From: Frisingicoccus sp009929615
GTDB lineage: Bacteria; Bacillota; Clostridia; Lachnospirales; Lachnospiraceae
Direction: 5' to 3'
NCBI GenBank assembly: GCA_028692275.1
Contig: JAQUXR010000015.1
Location: 1-49,923 of the forward strand
Length of the DNA stretch: 49,923 nt
Part shown: in pieces, positions 1 to 8,924 of the stretch
Layout: each line of letters begins with the position of its first letter
Position numbering within the stretch: position 1 is the first letter of the stretch
Translations under genes and position numbers: made by a program
The notes under the pieces: model-generated
What the model was told of the DNA's origin: nothing
What the model saw: only the letters and a program-made list of their open reading frames with translations
The model's database searches: none

Positions 1-87
1 GTTCTCTATTTAAGAACTTTCGGGATTGTTTTATTGTTTAATTGTCAATGTTCAGTTGTGTTGCCATTTCTTTCGTGCAACTTTTAT

Positions 88-116
88 AGAATACCATAAT
101 CGCTGTTGACTGTCAA
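88..116 (-). promoter_or_regulatory. Candidate leftward sigma-A promoter, possibly of an rRNA operon
   Basis: On the minus strand a perfect -35 TTGACA (116-111) is separated by 17 bases from TATTCT (93-88). Transcription would leave the window to the left. The downstream stretch (about 20-55 on the minus strand) contains CATTGACAATTAAACAATA, which resembles the conserved TTGAAAACTRAA-type spacer found in Firmicutes pre-rRNA. No rRNA is inside the window, so the rRNA operon is an inference. The rest of 1-199 shows no coding region. Confidence 0.45.
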
Positions 117-198
117 CACTTTTTTAAATTTTTTGAGCAACTATTTTTACTCATGTTGTCACCTGAATTGAAAGAGTTTTCAACAGGAAAACAACGAG

Positions 199-286
199 CG
201 GAGAAGGAGGGATTTGAACCCTCGCGCCGCGTAAACGACCTATACCCTTAGCAGGGGCACCTCTTCGGCCTCTTGAGTACTTCTCC
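199..286 (-). tRNA. tRNA-Ser(GCU)
   Basis: The minus strand folds as a class II tRNA. The acceptor arms GGAGAAG (286-280) and CTTCTCC (206-200) pair perfectly. The anticodon loop CTGCTAA reads GCT, there is a long variable arm typical of serine tRNAs, and the T-loop GTTCAAATC is present. The discriminator base is G (complement of 199). No CCA is encoded. It decodes AGC/AGU serine codons. A consensus promoter lies just upstream at 337-365. Confidence 0.95.
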
Positions 287-336
287 GAATTGATAAAAAC
301 TATGAAATTTTTACCGCACTTTTACAGTGCTTGTCT

Positions 337-365
337 ATTATAATATAAAGAAAGTGCCTTGTCAA
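337..365 (-). promoter_or_regulatory. Promoter of tRNA-Ser
   Basis: The minus strand reads TTGACA (365-360), a 17-base spacer, then TATAAT (342-337). Both hexamers are perfect sigma-A consensus with ideal spacing, about 50 bases upstream of the tRNA 5' end, as expected for a stable-RNA gene. The interval 366-467, up to the end of the fumarate hydratase beta gene, holds nothing else I can recognise. Confidence 0.8.
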
Positions 366-467
366 CGGCTTTTCTGTACAAAATTTAGCCTTTTTTTTCG
401 CCATACAACATGTGGGATTCTTTCTTTAAATATAGATTACATCTAGTAAATTTCTGCAAAAATTTCT

Positions 468-1025
468 TTATATTTCTATTGTTCGATAGTCTTTAACAAC
501 CGTTTCATACAAATTATTGCCCGTTGAATCAATAACAACGATTGCCGGAAGATTTTCCACCTCCAGCTTTCTTATAGCCTCTGTACCCAAATCGTCATAA
601 GCTATAACTTCCGCTTTCTTTATCTGTTTCGAAAGAATCGCACCTGCACCACCAACTGCCGCAAAATATACAGCACCGTTTTTCACAATGGCATCAATAA
701 CTTCCTGAGACCTTTTTCCTTTACCTATCATTCCTTTTAGACCGCTGTCCATTAATAAAGGTGCATACTTATCCATACGGCTGCTGGTTGTTGGTCCTGC
801 GGAACCAATTGGGTGTCCTTCTCTGGCAGGAGATGGTCCCATATAATAAATAACATTATGATTTAAATCGAGTGGAAACTCTTCATTTGCAAGCATTGAT
901 TCATAAATCCGTTTATGTGCTGCATCTCTGGCCGTATAAATAGTTCCACTTATATAAACATAATCGCCAGCTTTTAAATCTTTAATTTCTTCATCCTTTA
1001 AGGGTGCGTTAATATATTTTTCCAT
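468..1025 (-). CDS. fumB: Fumarate hydratase class I, beta subunit (C-terminal domain)
   Basis: 185 residues, the size of the stand-alone C-terminal (swivelling) domain of the oxygen-sensitive Fe-S class I fumarase family. The diagnostic GPTTSSRMDKY-type motif is present near residues 77-87, as is the GKGKRSQEV segment that follows it in this family. With the alpha subunit it would interconvert fumarate and malate in the cytoplasm, supporting a partial TCA or fumarate-fermentation route. The ATG at 1025 follows a purine-rich AGGAGAGGGG site and lies 16 bases after the alpha stop, so the two are co-transcribed. Two-subunit L-tartrate dehydratase is the close alternative within this family; sequence inspection alone cannot exclude it. 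The symbol follows common clostridial usage and does not mean E. coli FumB. Confidence 0.85.
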   Translation of the reverse strand: MEKYINAPLKDEEIKDLKAGDYVYISGTIYTARDAAHKRIYESMLANEEFPLDLNHNVIYYMGPSPAREGHPIGSAGPTTSSRMDKYAPLLMDSGLKGMIGKGKRSQEVIDAIVKNGAVYFAAVGGAGAILSKQIKKAEVIAYDDLGTEAIRKLEVENLPAIVVIDSTGNNLYETVVKDYRTIEI

Positions 1026-1041
1026 TGAACTTTCCCCTCTC

Positions 1042-1884
1042 CTATAATTCCCGGCTTACATGACGGTTTACATGGCAGCAAATATTGATAGCAACAGGAA
1101 GTCCCGCAATATGTGTTGGATAGGTTTCTATATTAATAGCCATTGCAGTAACTGTACCACCTAATCCACCCGGTCCAATGCCCAGTTGATTGATTTTATC
1201 GAGCATCTCTATTTCCAGCTCCTTTATATAGGAAACTTCTGAATGAGTGCCGGCTTCTCTGGTCAATGCGTGCTTTGCCATGATCGCACATTTTTCAAAG
1301 TCTCCCCCGATACCAACACCAACAACTAATGGTGGACAGGCATTTGGTCCTGCTGCATCCACTGTTTCGAGAATAACCTTTTTCACACCTTCAATACCAT
1401 CTGCTGGTTTCAACATGCAGACACGGCTCATATTCTCACTCCCAAAACCTTTTGGTGCCAGGGTTATTTTAAAACTATCCCCGGGAACAATGGTATAGTG
1501 AACAATTGCCGGCGTATTGTCATTTGTATTCTTTCTATAAATAGGGTCCTCTACAACAGACTTTCTTAAAAATCCTTCAATATATCCTTTTCTAACCCCT
1601 TCATTAATGGCATCTTCCAAATAACCATCAACAATATGAACCTCCTGGCCCATCTCCACAAATAAAATTGCCATTCCTGTATCCTGGCATATCGGAATCA
1701 TTTCTTCTCCGGCAATCTTAAGGTTGTCTTCAAGCTGCTTTAATACTTGTTTACCTAAAGGGGATTTTTCTGTGTCTATTGCATGATTCATTGCTGCCGC
1801 CATATCTTCTGACAAAAAATGAGTTGCCTGAATGCACATATCACGAACGGTATCCTGAATCGTCTGACAAGATAATTCTCTCAT
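1042..1884 (-). CDS. fumA: Fumarate hydratase class I, alpha subunit (Fe-S domain)
   Basis: 280 residues matching the N-terminal catalytic half of class I fumarases. The three cysteines that would hold the [4Fe-4S] cluster are visible in the expected contexts: PICQDTG (C66), GPNACPP (C183) and INICCHVNRH (about C269/270). The substrate-binding KGFGSENMS segment lies near residue 146. I chose the ATG at 1884 because GGAGG sits 8 bases upstream; the TTG two codons earlier would be only 2 bases from that site. It is the first gene of a two-gene operon with the beta subunit. A labile Fe-S hydratase fits a strict anaerobe. The tartrate dehydratase alternative applies here too. Confidence 0.87.
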   Translation of the reverse strand: MRELSCQTIQDTVRDMCIQATHFLSEDMAAAMNHAIDTEKSPLGKQVLKQLEDNLKIAGEEMIPICQDTGMAILFVEMGQEVHIVDGYLEDAINEGVRKGYIEGFLRKSVVEDPIYRKNTNDNTPAIVHYTIVPGDSFKITLAPKGFGSENMSRVCMLKPADGIEGVKKVILETVDAAGPNACPPLVVGVGIGGDFEKCAIMAKHALTREAGTHSEVSYIKELEIEMLDKINQLGIGPGGLGGTVTAMAINIETYPTHIAGLPVAINICCHVNRHVSREL

Positions 1885-1924
1885 ATTCAATGCCTCCTGT
1901 TCAAAATTATATCTGTATTACAGA

Positions 1925-1968
1925 ATACCGCACTCCCATTTATTATTCAATAAAAAAGAGTGCGATAT
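1925..1968. terminator. Imperfect hairpin between the secreted-protein gene and fumA
   Basis: CGCACTC (about 1929-1935) pairs with GAGTGCG (1958-1964), with partial extension by ATA/TAT. The loop is about 22 bases and A/T-rich with an A6 run, giving a U-run on the minus strand inside the loop. The position, just after the stop at 1981 and before fumA on the same strand, fits a weak terminator or attenuator. The long loop keeps confidence low. Confidence 0.35.
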
Positions 1969-1980
1969 TTTAAATTTCAT

Positions 1981-3285
1981 TTATCCAATTTGGCAGCCAA
2001 CCTCTACAGTAATTACAGGAGTACCATTGACAACATCCCGTGCAACACGCAAACCGTCTTTCTGAACACTTTCCATACGTTCATTACTTTCAACCATGTT
2101 GACTCCATTCATTCCGTTCATTGCTTTTACTATAGCATTATAAAAGTTTTCACTATGAATCATACTTGCTTCACTGTCATCATTATACTGGTAAATCCAC
2201 ATGACATCTTCAACTGAACATTCTGTCGTAAAAAATGTGTACACTTTTCCTGATTTAGAAAACAGAGTATCAATATTATATCCATAGACATACTCACTGC
2301 TTTCTACCGGTGCTCCTACATGGTCAATAATTTGTTCAGGGGACTGAAAAAGCAGATCCATCATCACATAAATGCTATTTTGAATGTCTAATTCAGATGG
2401 TATTGCTTCACTTACCTTTGTTCCTGAAGTTGTGAAAGACTGGACATCCCCCAGATATTCTGTGCCGTTATCCACAACAAAGAATCTGTATTTATAAGTT
2501 GTCCCCGGTTCTAAGGAAATTCCTAACTCAGCATTTAAATCATACCACATATTAAAACGTGTTTCCGAACGAACACAATCTTCAAGATGATATTTTAATA
2601 ATTCATCATTTTCATTCCAAACGTAACATCCCACCTGTTTTACTGTAACCCCATTTGGATTATTTACCTTTGCATACAGAACAGCATTTGTCTCTGACAC
2701 ATTCTGTTCACCATATTCAATCCCATAATTTGCTGCAGGAGCGACACTTTCCTGTCCACCTTCATTTCCATTCCACCGAAAGAAAGTATATCTGCTGTCA
2801 TCCAGACGGATTTTAGCATTAACCATTGCATTGCTATAGGAACTGTCCCAGGCATTCTGCTGGATAACTGTAACACGGCCATCTCCGGTAACTTCTTTGA
2901 CAATTGCCCAGTGCACACTCACATTATCTCTCACGATATCCCCCACCTTTGGTGTATTTGTAGCATAAAATTCGCCGCTGTCAATAAGTGGTGTTGAATA
3001 AATACTGTTTAATCCATACACATCTCTTCCAAACACCTGACCATAAAATCTCTTAACAAATGCTGCACAGGAATATGTTCCATCTGTATCCATCCATGTT
3101 CCATAAGGCTGATACATTGCATCTACTGTCACACCATTAACGGTAATACTATCCACAACTCCTGATGCAATTGAAACATAATCTGCATCTTCCATAAATG
3201 CCAGTGCCTGCATCGGGCAAACGCCTGTAAATAACATAATAGCTGCCATCATTCCCATAGCCTTTGATTTCCATTTTCCTAACAT
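1981..3285 (-). CDS. Secreted CHAP/NlpC-like cysteine peptidase with Fn3-like domain
   Basis: 434 residues. A signal peptide is clear: basic start, hydrophobic core about 10-24, AxA-type cleavage after about A29. The next domain (about 55-175) has a papain-fold amidase pattern: Cys73 in TYSCAAFVKRFYG at the start of a helix, then His125 in VSVHWAIVKEV on a following strand. This suggests cleavage of peptidoglycan peptides or another amide outside the cell. Residues about 185-290 look like a fibronectin type III beta-sandwich, ending in the typical YKYRFFV...FTTSG strands. The C-terminal 140 residues are unassigned. It stands alone, divergent from the kinase gene. The peptidase call rests on the Cys/His spacing, not on a search. 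Confidence 0.6.
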   Translation of the reverse strand: MLGKWKSKAMGMMAAIMLFTGVCPMQALAFMEDADYVSIASGVVDSITVNGVTVDAMYQPYGTWMDTDGTYSCAAFVKRFYGQVFGRDVYGLNSIYSTPLIDSGEFYATNTPKVGDIVRDNVSVHWAIVKEVTGDGRVTVIQQNAWDSSYSNAMVNAKIRLDDSRYTFFRWNGNEGGQESVAPAANYGIEYGEQNVSETNAVLYAKVNNPNGVTVKQVGCYVWNENDELLKYHLEDCVRSETRFNMWYDLNAELGISLEPGTTYKYRFFVVDNGTEYLGDVQSFTTSGTKVSEAIPSELDIQNSIYVMMDLLFQSPEQIIDHVGAPVESSEYVYGYNIDTLFSKSGKVYTFFTTECSVEDVMWIYQYNDDSEASMIHSENFYNAIVKAMNGMNGVNMVESNERMESVQKDGLRVARDVVNGTPVITVEVGCQIG

Positions 3286-3366
3286 ATTTTCATCCTCCTA
3301 AACGATATTCAGATCAGGTACCTTTTCTGTAATTCCAATATATCATAGGGAAAATATAAATTTGTT

Positions 3367-3394
3367 TTTACAGCCTTTTAAATCGTGATATAAT
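3367..3394 (+). promoter_or_regulatory. Promoter of the kinase operon
   Basis: TTTACA (3367-3372), a 16-base spacer ending in TGA, then a perfect TATAAT (3389-3394). It lies about 34 bases upstream of the chosen kinase start. Confidence 0.6.
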
Positions 3395-3427
3395 GATTAA
3401 AACTATCTTATTTTGGAGGTTCATGCA

Positions 3428-6229
3428 TTGAACGGAGCAAAGAAACATCAACTGCAGCCCGGAACACTTCTGGACGACAGATATCTTATAGAAAAAGTTC
3501 TCGGAGAAGGCGGTTTTGGAATTACATATGCCGGTGTCAACCAGCGTATTAATGTCAAGGTGGCCATTAAAGAGTTTTATTGGCGGGATTATGTTACTCG
3601 GGATATCGATAATTCTCCGGAAATATCTATCATTTCTGAAGATAATCAGGACATGATTGCGAATGCCAAAGAAAAATTTATGAAAGAAGCACGGGTTATT
3701 GGTGATTTCATTGATGAATCAAGTATTGTAGACGTTACCGACTACTTTGAAGCTAACAATACAGCCTACATCGTCATGAACTATCTGGATGGTGTAACCT
3801 TAAAAGGCTATCTTCGAAATAAAGAACCTCTGGCTGCCGAAACCATTTTCCGAAAAATGATTCCTATTATGGAAGGACTCAGTAAAGTTCATAGCTGTGG
3901 TATCATTCACCGGGATATAAGCCCTGACAACATTATGATGGCACCGGATGGCAACTTAAAGCTCCTTGATTTCGGGGCTGCAAGAGATTACTCTGCCCTT
4001 CGGGACAAGAGTTACTCTGTTATTGTAAAAGGCGGCTATGCCCCTGTTGAACAGTATAACAGCAACAGCATCCAAGGCCCTTGGACCGATATCTATGCCT
4101 TATGTGCAACTCTTTATGAATGTATTACCGGACAACTTCCGGATGATGCCCTTCAAAGAGTCTTTCATGATGAGCTAAAAAAACCATCAGAACTAAATAT
4201 TAAGATAGATAAAGACCTTGAAAAAATTTTATGGAAAGGCCTAAGTGTTTCTCCGGAAGACCGTTACCAGTCTATGGATGAAATGATTGAAGATATTCAA
4301 AAAATCTTAAAAGATGAAGTCCCTGAACAGAAGAAAAGCAAATGGAAACTTCCAGTTATCATTGCCTGTATTTGTGCGACACTCATTATTGCACTTACGT
4401 CTGCCTATATTTATGCAGATAACCATATTGCTTCCTTTAAATTTCGGGGCATACAGACGGAAACCGTTGTCCTTATCCCGGATGAGAATATGTCTGCTAA
4501 AGAATACCAGACAGCAAAAGAAATTATCAGTGACCGGTTAAATATTTTAGCTGGAGAAGATAACTATCTGATTCAGGAAGATAAAGATAGTAATTTAACC
4601 ATTATTACTCCTCTGGATATCTACCATAATAAAGATGTAGCGACCATTATAAAGTCCTTTATAAGCCGTCCTGCCCGTCTATTCGTTTCTCCTATAGATG
4701 GCAGTCCGATTGAGATTACCCCCGAGGATTTTGTTGATATTGAAAAGTATTTCGGAAAAGCGGACGGTATTATCCCATCTGAATGGAATTTGCCCGAAAA
4801 TGAAGATTACACTTACTATGAATTAAAACTTTCCGATGAAAAAACCGAAGTTCTTCTTAATCTTATGGATAACTCCAACAAAATCAATTTTTATCAGGAT
4901 ATCGATAAATACTCCCCTGTGTTATCCTTAACCTGCTACTACCAGGCAAGTTCTAAAACCTTTGCTTTTGTCGAAGAAAACGATAGTTTTGTTACAGCCT
5001 TAAAATATAATTTAAGTCACGATAAATTTTCTTTAGCCTTCAGTGTTATGGGTGAAATTGCCGCTCAATGGGAAAATGCCAGCCAGTCCCTTATGGCCGG
5101 TGCCAATCAGGTTAATGAAGATGCTATTGCTGACCCGGCAGTCTATTTAAAATACACCACATACCTCTCAGATATTTCCAAAGGACAGTGGTATAATGTT
5201 ATTGCCGATATAAAAACCCGAATGGATGCATTAGAAATACCTTATGCTTTCGGCATTGCTAATGATAATGAACATTCTTTTACTATTAAAATTGCTAAAG
5301 AGCAGGCTTCTTTTGAAACCTCCTATATTCTTGGCACAAATATAATAAATCTTATGGATGTATGGAAAAACAGTACTTATCCTTTTTTAGATGGTCTGTC
5401 TATAGAATCTTTAACCGACGGAACCTATAGTCTCAAAGTTAAAATATCGGAATATAGCACAGAAAGGCTGACAGAAGCCACTCAGGCTACACTAAATGGC
5501 AGTTCCCATGACCTGTATTTGAATATCGGTGGATGTAATTTATTTAAACTGTCTCTTTCTGAACCATTAACTGAAGATTCTATTCTATTCACCCAGTTTA
5601 ATCGTTCAGAAAATTCTCAAATTACCACAGAGAATCTTCCTTTTTTAAATTACATAGACAGTATAATCACTTTTACAAATCTGCCAACCTCTTATTCCCT
5701 GAATTCTTCTTATGCAACTACAGAAAATGGCCAGATTGATTTGGAATACAATTTACAGAATCATTCTCTTTTTGGGCTGAATCAGGAAAATAATGTCACC
5801 AAAGAAGTAAAACGGCTTTTTCCGGATTGCACCGTGACAGAATACTATGAATCTGATTTTAAATCTTTAGACGTAACCTTTCATCAAGATTTAAACACAG
5901 ATTTCATTAAAAATACATTAAATGCGATTCAGGAATTTTATAATACTTGTTCTTCAGATTTGGAACAATACTATGCCATTCGTTTTTATTGGTCTGAAAA
6001 CACAAATCAAAATTTATTTACTGCCAGAATAATTAAAAGTCTTATAAACCAGCATATGATACTTACTGGAACACTTCGGGGTACTATGATGGAACCCCAT
6101 TATACAGAACTTCAGAATTATCTCTCAAACAGCGATTTTTATAAATCTCTTGGAGATTATGGCTGGGAGATTGGAAATACTGACTTTGAATTTACAACAG
6201 AAACCGAAGAGGAGGCTGTAACCCAATGA
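3428..6229 (+). CDS. Membrane Ser/Thr protein kinase with SecD-P1-like extracellular region
   Basis: 933 residues from the TTG at 3428, chosen because GGAGGT (3415-3420) lies 7 bases upstream; an ATG at 3423 is out of frame and stops after two codons. The cytoplasmic kinase domain (about 18-290) is complete: glycine loop GEGGFG (26-31), VAIK lysine K48, catalytic HRDISPDN (161-168, D163 and N168), DFG (181-183) and an APVEQY activation-end motif. A single membrane helix follows at about 305-328 and about 600 residues would be outside. That part begins (about 345-430) with a stretch resembling the SecD P1 fold (an EIISDRLNIL helix, alternating strands, then a helix and RPARLFV), and a second similar pattern appears near 593 (DIKTRMDALEIP). 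The stop overlaps the next ATG as ATGA, so the next gene is translationally coupled. Signal and targets are unknown. It differs from the usual PASTA kinases. Confidence 0.85.
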   Translation: MNGAKKHQLQPGTLLDDRYLIEKVLGEGGFGITYAGVNQRINVKVAIKEFYWRDYVTRDIDNSPEISIISEDNQDMIANAKEKFMKEARVIGDFIDESSIVDVTDYFEANNTAYIVMNYLDGVTLKGYLRNKEPLAAETIFRKMIPIMEGLSKVHSCGIIHRDISPDNIMMAPDGNLKLLDFGAARDYSALRDKSYSVIVKGGYAPVEQYNSNSIQGPWTDIYALCATLYECITGQLPDDALQRVFHDELKKPSELNIKIDKDLEKILWKGLSVSPEDRYQSMDEMIEDIQKILKDEVPEQKKSKWKLPVIIACICATLIIALTSAYIYADNHIASFKFRGIQTETVVLIPDENMSAKEYQTAKEIISDRLNILAGEDNYLIQEDKDSNLTIITPLDIYHNKDVATIIKSFISRPARLFVSPIDGSPIEITPEDFVDIEKYFGKADGIIPSEWNLPENEDYTYYELKLSDEKTEVLLNLMDNSNKINFYQDIDKYSPVLSLTCYYQASSKTFAFVEENDSFVTALKYNLSHDKFSLAFSVMGEIAAQWENASQSLMAGANQVNEDAIADPAVYLKYTTYLSDISKGQWYNVIADIKTRMDALEIPYAFGIANDNEHSFTIKIAKEQASFETSYILGTNIINLMDVWKNSTYPFLDGLSIESLTDGTYSLKVKISEYSTERLTEATQATLNGSSHDLYLNIGGCNLFKLSLSEPLTEDSILFTQFNRSENSQITTENLPFLNYIDSIITFTNLPTSYSLNSSYATTENGQIDLEYNLQNHSLFGLNQENNVTKEVKRLFPDCTVTEYYESDFKSLDVTFHQDLNTDFIKNTLNAIQEFYNTCSSDLEQYYAIRFYWSENTNQNLFTARIIKSLINQHMILTGTLRGTMMEPHYTELQNYLSNSDFYKSLGDYGWEIGNTDFEFTTETEEEAVTQ

Positions 6230-7605
6230 CATCAAAAGACCAGCTATCTGTATTTGAAAAGATGATGTCGGATATGACAAGTCCATCCGGCAATGAATCT
6301 ATTTTAGACGAATGCATGACATTTCGCCCGGATTTAATTAAAAAGATTCCTTTGAGATTCCGTCTTATTGCTTTAGGCTTTTTAAAAAAATACTCTCTTG
6401 AAGAATTAAATGAAAAATTAAAAGAAGAAGGCTGTGCTCAGCTCTATTCTCGAAGCTTTTGGGAATCCAGTTTAATTTTTGCTTTTTCAAACCATATGTC
6501 CTTTAAAGAATGGAAGGATTTACAAGCTGTTTGTGAAGATATTCGAAATGATTCTACTATCGACAGCCCTTATTTTAAAGAAAACACAATTTCTTTAAAG
6601 GAACTCGACCGGTACATATCCGAAAATTCCGATGAACATACACACTTTATGGCCACCCGCCATCTTACGATTCAAATGGAAAAGCAGATTAAAGAAATGG
6701 AAAATGATACGGACAGATTCCGCCAGTTTCTTCGCAACAATCTTCATTCCTTCAGTTTAGTGCGTGAAAAGACCCGTTATTATTTTTGTAAATATCTATA
6801 CTACTATCTTGAAAATATTATGGATTGCTACATATCTTCTATGTCTTCAAAAAAGAATATGGAAGATATGTCCGCTGATATTATGGTATTTAAAAGTCTG
6901 AATAACATGAAAAAACAGGCAAAAACTGAAGATGCCATTCATGAGTTTCTCTACAACACAGGTATTTCATGTAAGAAGATTTTTAACGATTTTAACTACT
7001 ATTACTTTGAATATGTGTCCTTAGACTGGATTGAGATTCTTCTAGAGTACTATGGAAATCTGGACAATCTTCCAAAGGACGAAAAAGAAAAGCTGGCTGA
7101 TGCCTTAAAAAATCATGATGCTTCTTTAAAAAATATGACCAGTGATGAAATTATCAATTACGAGATTTCAAAAGTATCTGCTGATGAAGAAGCTCTGGAT
7201 AAAATTTATTCTCTTGATGGGGATAATAAAGGCTATCAGAAAAATCGTTCCGGTGAGAATACTGTTCGTAAATACATTAAGGGCAATCTCGATATTGACC
7301 GGACAACTTTTATCAGCTTTCTTCTTTTCTTTGGAAATCGAACACCTTTAAAAGAAGAATATCAGATTCATCCGGACCGGTTAAATCGAATTTTAAGAGA
7401 GTGTGGTTTTCAGGCATTAAACACCTCTGATAGTTTTGATGATTTTGTCATTAACTTTTTAAATTCAAAAGAACCTGAAGATTATCTTATGGATGAAGTT
7501 ACTAAATATGCTTTAAAAGAAGAAAATTTCTTTTTATATAATACTTATAAATCTTCTGTCAGCTATGAAGAAGAACTACGAAAAATAATGGGAATAAAGA
7601 AATAA
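6226..7605 (+). CDS. Unrecognised cytoplasmic protein coupled to the kinase
   Basis: 459 residues with no signal peptide or membrane helix. It is largely helical by composition, rich in Lys/Glu/Phe/Tyr, with an aromatic run around residues 180-200. I do not recognise a family or a catalytic motif. Its ATG overlaps the kinase stop (ATGA), which implies translational coupling and a functional link to the kinase, as substrate, adaptor or regulator. The C-terminal third (about 345-400) contains a short helical module that could be a small DNA- or protein-binding domain. This is speculative. Confidence 0.75.
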   Translation: MTSKDQLSVFEKMMSDMTSPSGNESILDECMTFRPDLIKKIPLRFRLIALGFLKKYSLEELNEKLKEEGCAQLYSRSFWESSLIFAFSNHMSFKEWKDLQAVCEDIRNDSTIDSPYFKENTISLKELDRYISENSDEHTHFMATRHLTIQMEKQIKEMENDTDRFRQFLRNNLHSFSLVREKTRYYFCKYLYYYLENIMDCYISSMSSKKNMEDMSADIMVFKSLNNMKKQAKTEDAIHEFLYNTGISCKKIFNDFNYYYFEYVSLDWIEILLEYYGNLDNLPKDEKEKLADALKNHDASLKNMTSDEIINYEISKVSADEEALDKIYSLDGDNKGYQKNRSGENTVRKYIKGNLDIDRTTFISFLLFFGNRTPLKEEYQIHPDRLNRILRECGFQALNTSDSFDDFVINFLNSKEPEDYLMDEVTKYALKEENFFLYNTYKSSVSYEEELRKIMGIKK

Positions 7606-7618
7606 AAAGGGGCCTCCT

Positions 7619-8878
7619 ATGAATACATTACAAGAACATATAAAGAATTATAGATTAACTTTCATCGTATTTATCAAATGGTTTATTGCTTCAATTATCA
7701 TAGGTATCGTTGTTGGACTGGTAAGTACTTTTTTTGCCTATGGCATGTCTTTTGCCACAACCCAGTTTCATACTTACAGTTGGCTTCTTTATCTCCTGCC
7801 ACTTGGCGGTCTTATTATTGTCGGAATATACAAATTACTGGATAATAAGTATAACAGCGGAACCAATCTTATTCTTGCTGCTATCCATTCAAATGAAAAA
7901 GTTCCACTGAGAATAACACCATTAATTATTGGTTCAACAATAATTACCCACTTATTTGGTGGTTCAGCCGGTCGTGAAGGTGCTGCTCTGCAAATCGGCG
8001 GAAGTATCGGTGATTACCTTTCAAAACTTTTACATATTGATAAATTAGACCGTAAAATTTTTATTATGTGCGGTATGAGTGCTGCTTTTTCAGCTCTCTT
8101 TGGGACACCTGTAGCTGCTGCTATTTTTTCTTTAGAAGTAACAACTGTTGGTATTCTCCATTATAGTGCTTTATTTCCATGTATCTTTTCCAGTGTTATT
8201 GCCAACCAGATTGCCCGCCATCTTGGTGTCGGAGCAGAACGATTTAATGTGGGAATTATTCCGGAATTTAATTTATATCATGGTATTCGTATCATGTTGA
8301 TTGTTCTGATATGTACAGAAATTGGTGTTCTTTTCTGTATGTTTCTCCATTATATGGAGAATTTATTTAAGACACGATTTAAAAATGAATATCTGCGTAT
8401 CATTATTTCCGGGTGTATCATCATCCTGTTAACTCTCATTGTCGGAACCCGGGATTATAATGGTGCCGGTGTAAATATTATTGAGGCCTGCTTTGAAGGT
8501 GAAGTCGTCCCCTATGCTTTTCTATTGAAAATCATATTTACAGCTGTTACATTATCCGGTGGTTTTAAAGGTGGAGAAATTGTTCCTTCCTTTACCGTCG
8601 GTGCCGCCTCAGGCTTTCTCATGGCTTCTATCTTTGGAATGTCTCCGGGTATATCAACCGCCTGTGGAATGATTGCTGTATTCTGCAGCGTTACAAATTG
8701 TCCAATTGCCTCGCTGCTTATTGGACTTGAGATGTTTGGCTTTGAGGGCATAAACTATTTTATGATTACTGTAGCTCTTGCCCATCTCTTATCTGGCTAT
8801 CATAGTTTATATCATTCCCAAAAATTTGCTGTATCAAAAACTCAGCCAATTATATATGACATATTTAATAAAAAATAA
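7619..8878 (+). CDS. ClC-family chloride or fluoride channel/antiporter
   Basis: 419 residues, polytopic, the length of a bare ClC core without CBS domains. The GGSAGREGAALQIG segment (about 114-127) carries the gating glutamate E120. GGFKGGEIVPSFTVGAASG-like sequence near 310-330 matches the second anion-selectivity signature. In place of the GSGIP loop of chloride-type ClCs, the protein has NSGTNLILAAIH (79-90), and THLFGGSAGREG follows. To my recollection both resemble the fluoride-exporting CLC-F branch more than E. coli ClcA. A proper RBS (AAGGGG, 6 bases before ATG) is present. It is last in the kinase unit and ends in a strong hairpin. Fluoride specificity is an inference. Confidence 0.85.
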   Translation: MNTLQEHIKNYRLTFIVFIKWFIASIIIGIVVGLVSTFFAYGMSFATTQFHTYSWLLYLLPLGGLIIVGIYKLLDNKYNSGTNLILAAIHSNEKVPLRITPLIIGSTIITHLFGGSAGREGAALQIGGSIGDYLSKLLHIDKLDRKIFIMCGMSAAFSALFGTPVAAAIFSLEVTTVGILHYSALFPCIFSSVIANQIARHLGVGAERFNVGIIPEFNLYHGIRIMLIVLICTEIGVLFCMFLHYMENLFKTRFKNEYLRIIISGCIIILLTLIVGTRDYNGAGVNIIEACFEGEVVPYAFLLKIIFTAVTLSGGFKGGEIVPSFTVGAASGFLMASIFGMSPGISTACGMIAVFCSVTNCPIASLLIGLEMFGFEGINYFMITVALAHLLSGYHSLYHSQKFAVSKTQPIIYDIFNKK

Positions 8879-8880
8879 AA

Positions 8881-8918
8881 ATAAGCGTTTGAAACAGATT
8901 ATTGTTTCAAACGCTTAT
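8881..8918. terminator. Bidirectional terminator between convergent genes
   Basis: A perfect 15-base inverted repeat (8881-8895 with 8904-8918; arm ATAAGCGTTTGAAAC) with an 8-base loop. A-rich sequence lies on the left and CTTTACTT on the right. It sits in the 46-base gap between the ClC gene and the convergent MBL gene and can serve both strands. Confidence 0.85.
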
Positions 8919-8924
8919 CTTTAC

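Noticed and set aside
3423..3430. ATG at 3423 as the kinase start
   Set aside because: Out of frame with the kinase and followed by TGA after two codons. The in-frame TTG at 3428 has the correctly spaced GGAGGT.
7560..7618. Fluoride riboswitch before the ClC gene
   Set aside because: The gap to the upstream gene is 13 bases with only an RBS; no conserved aptamer fits.
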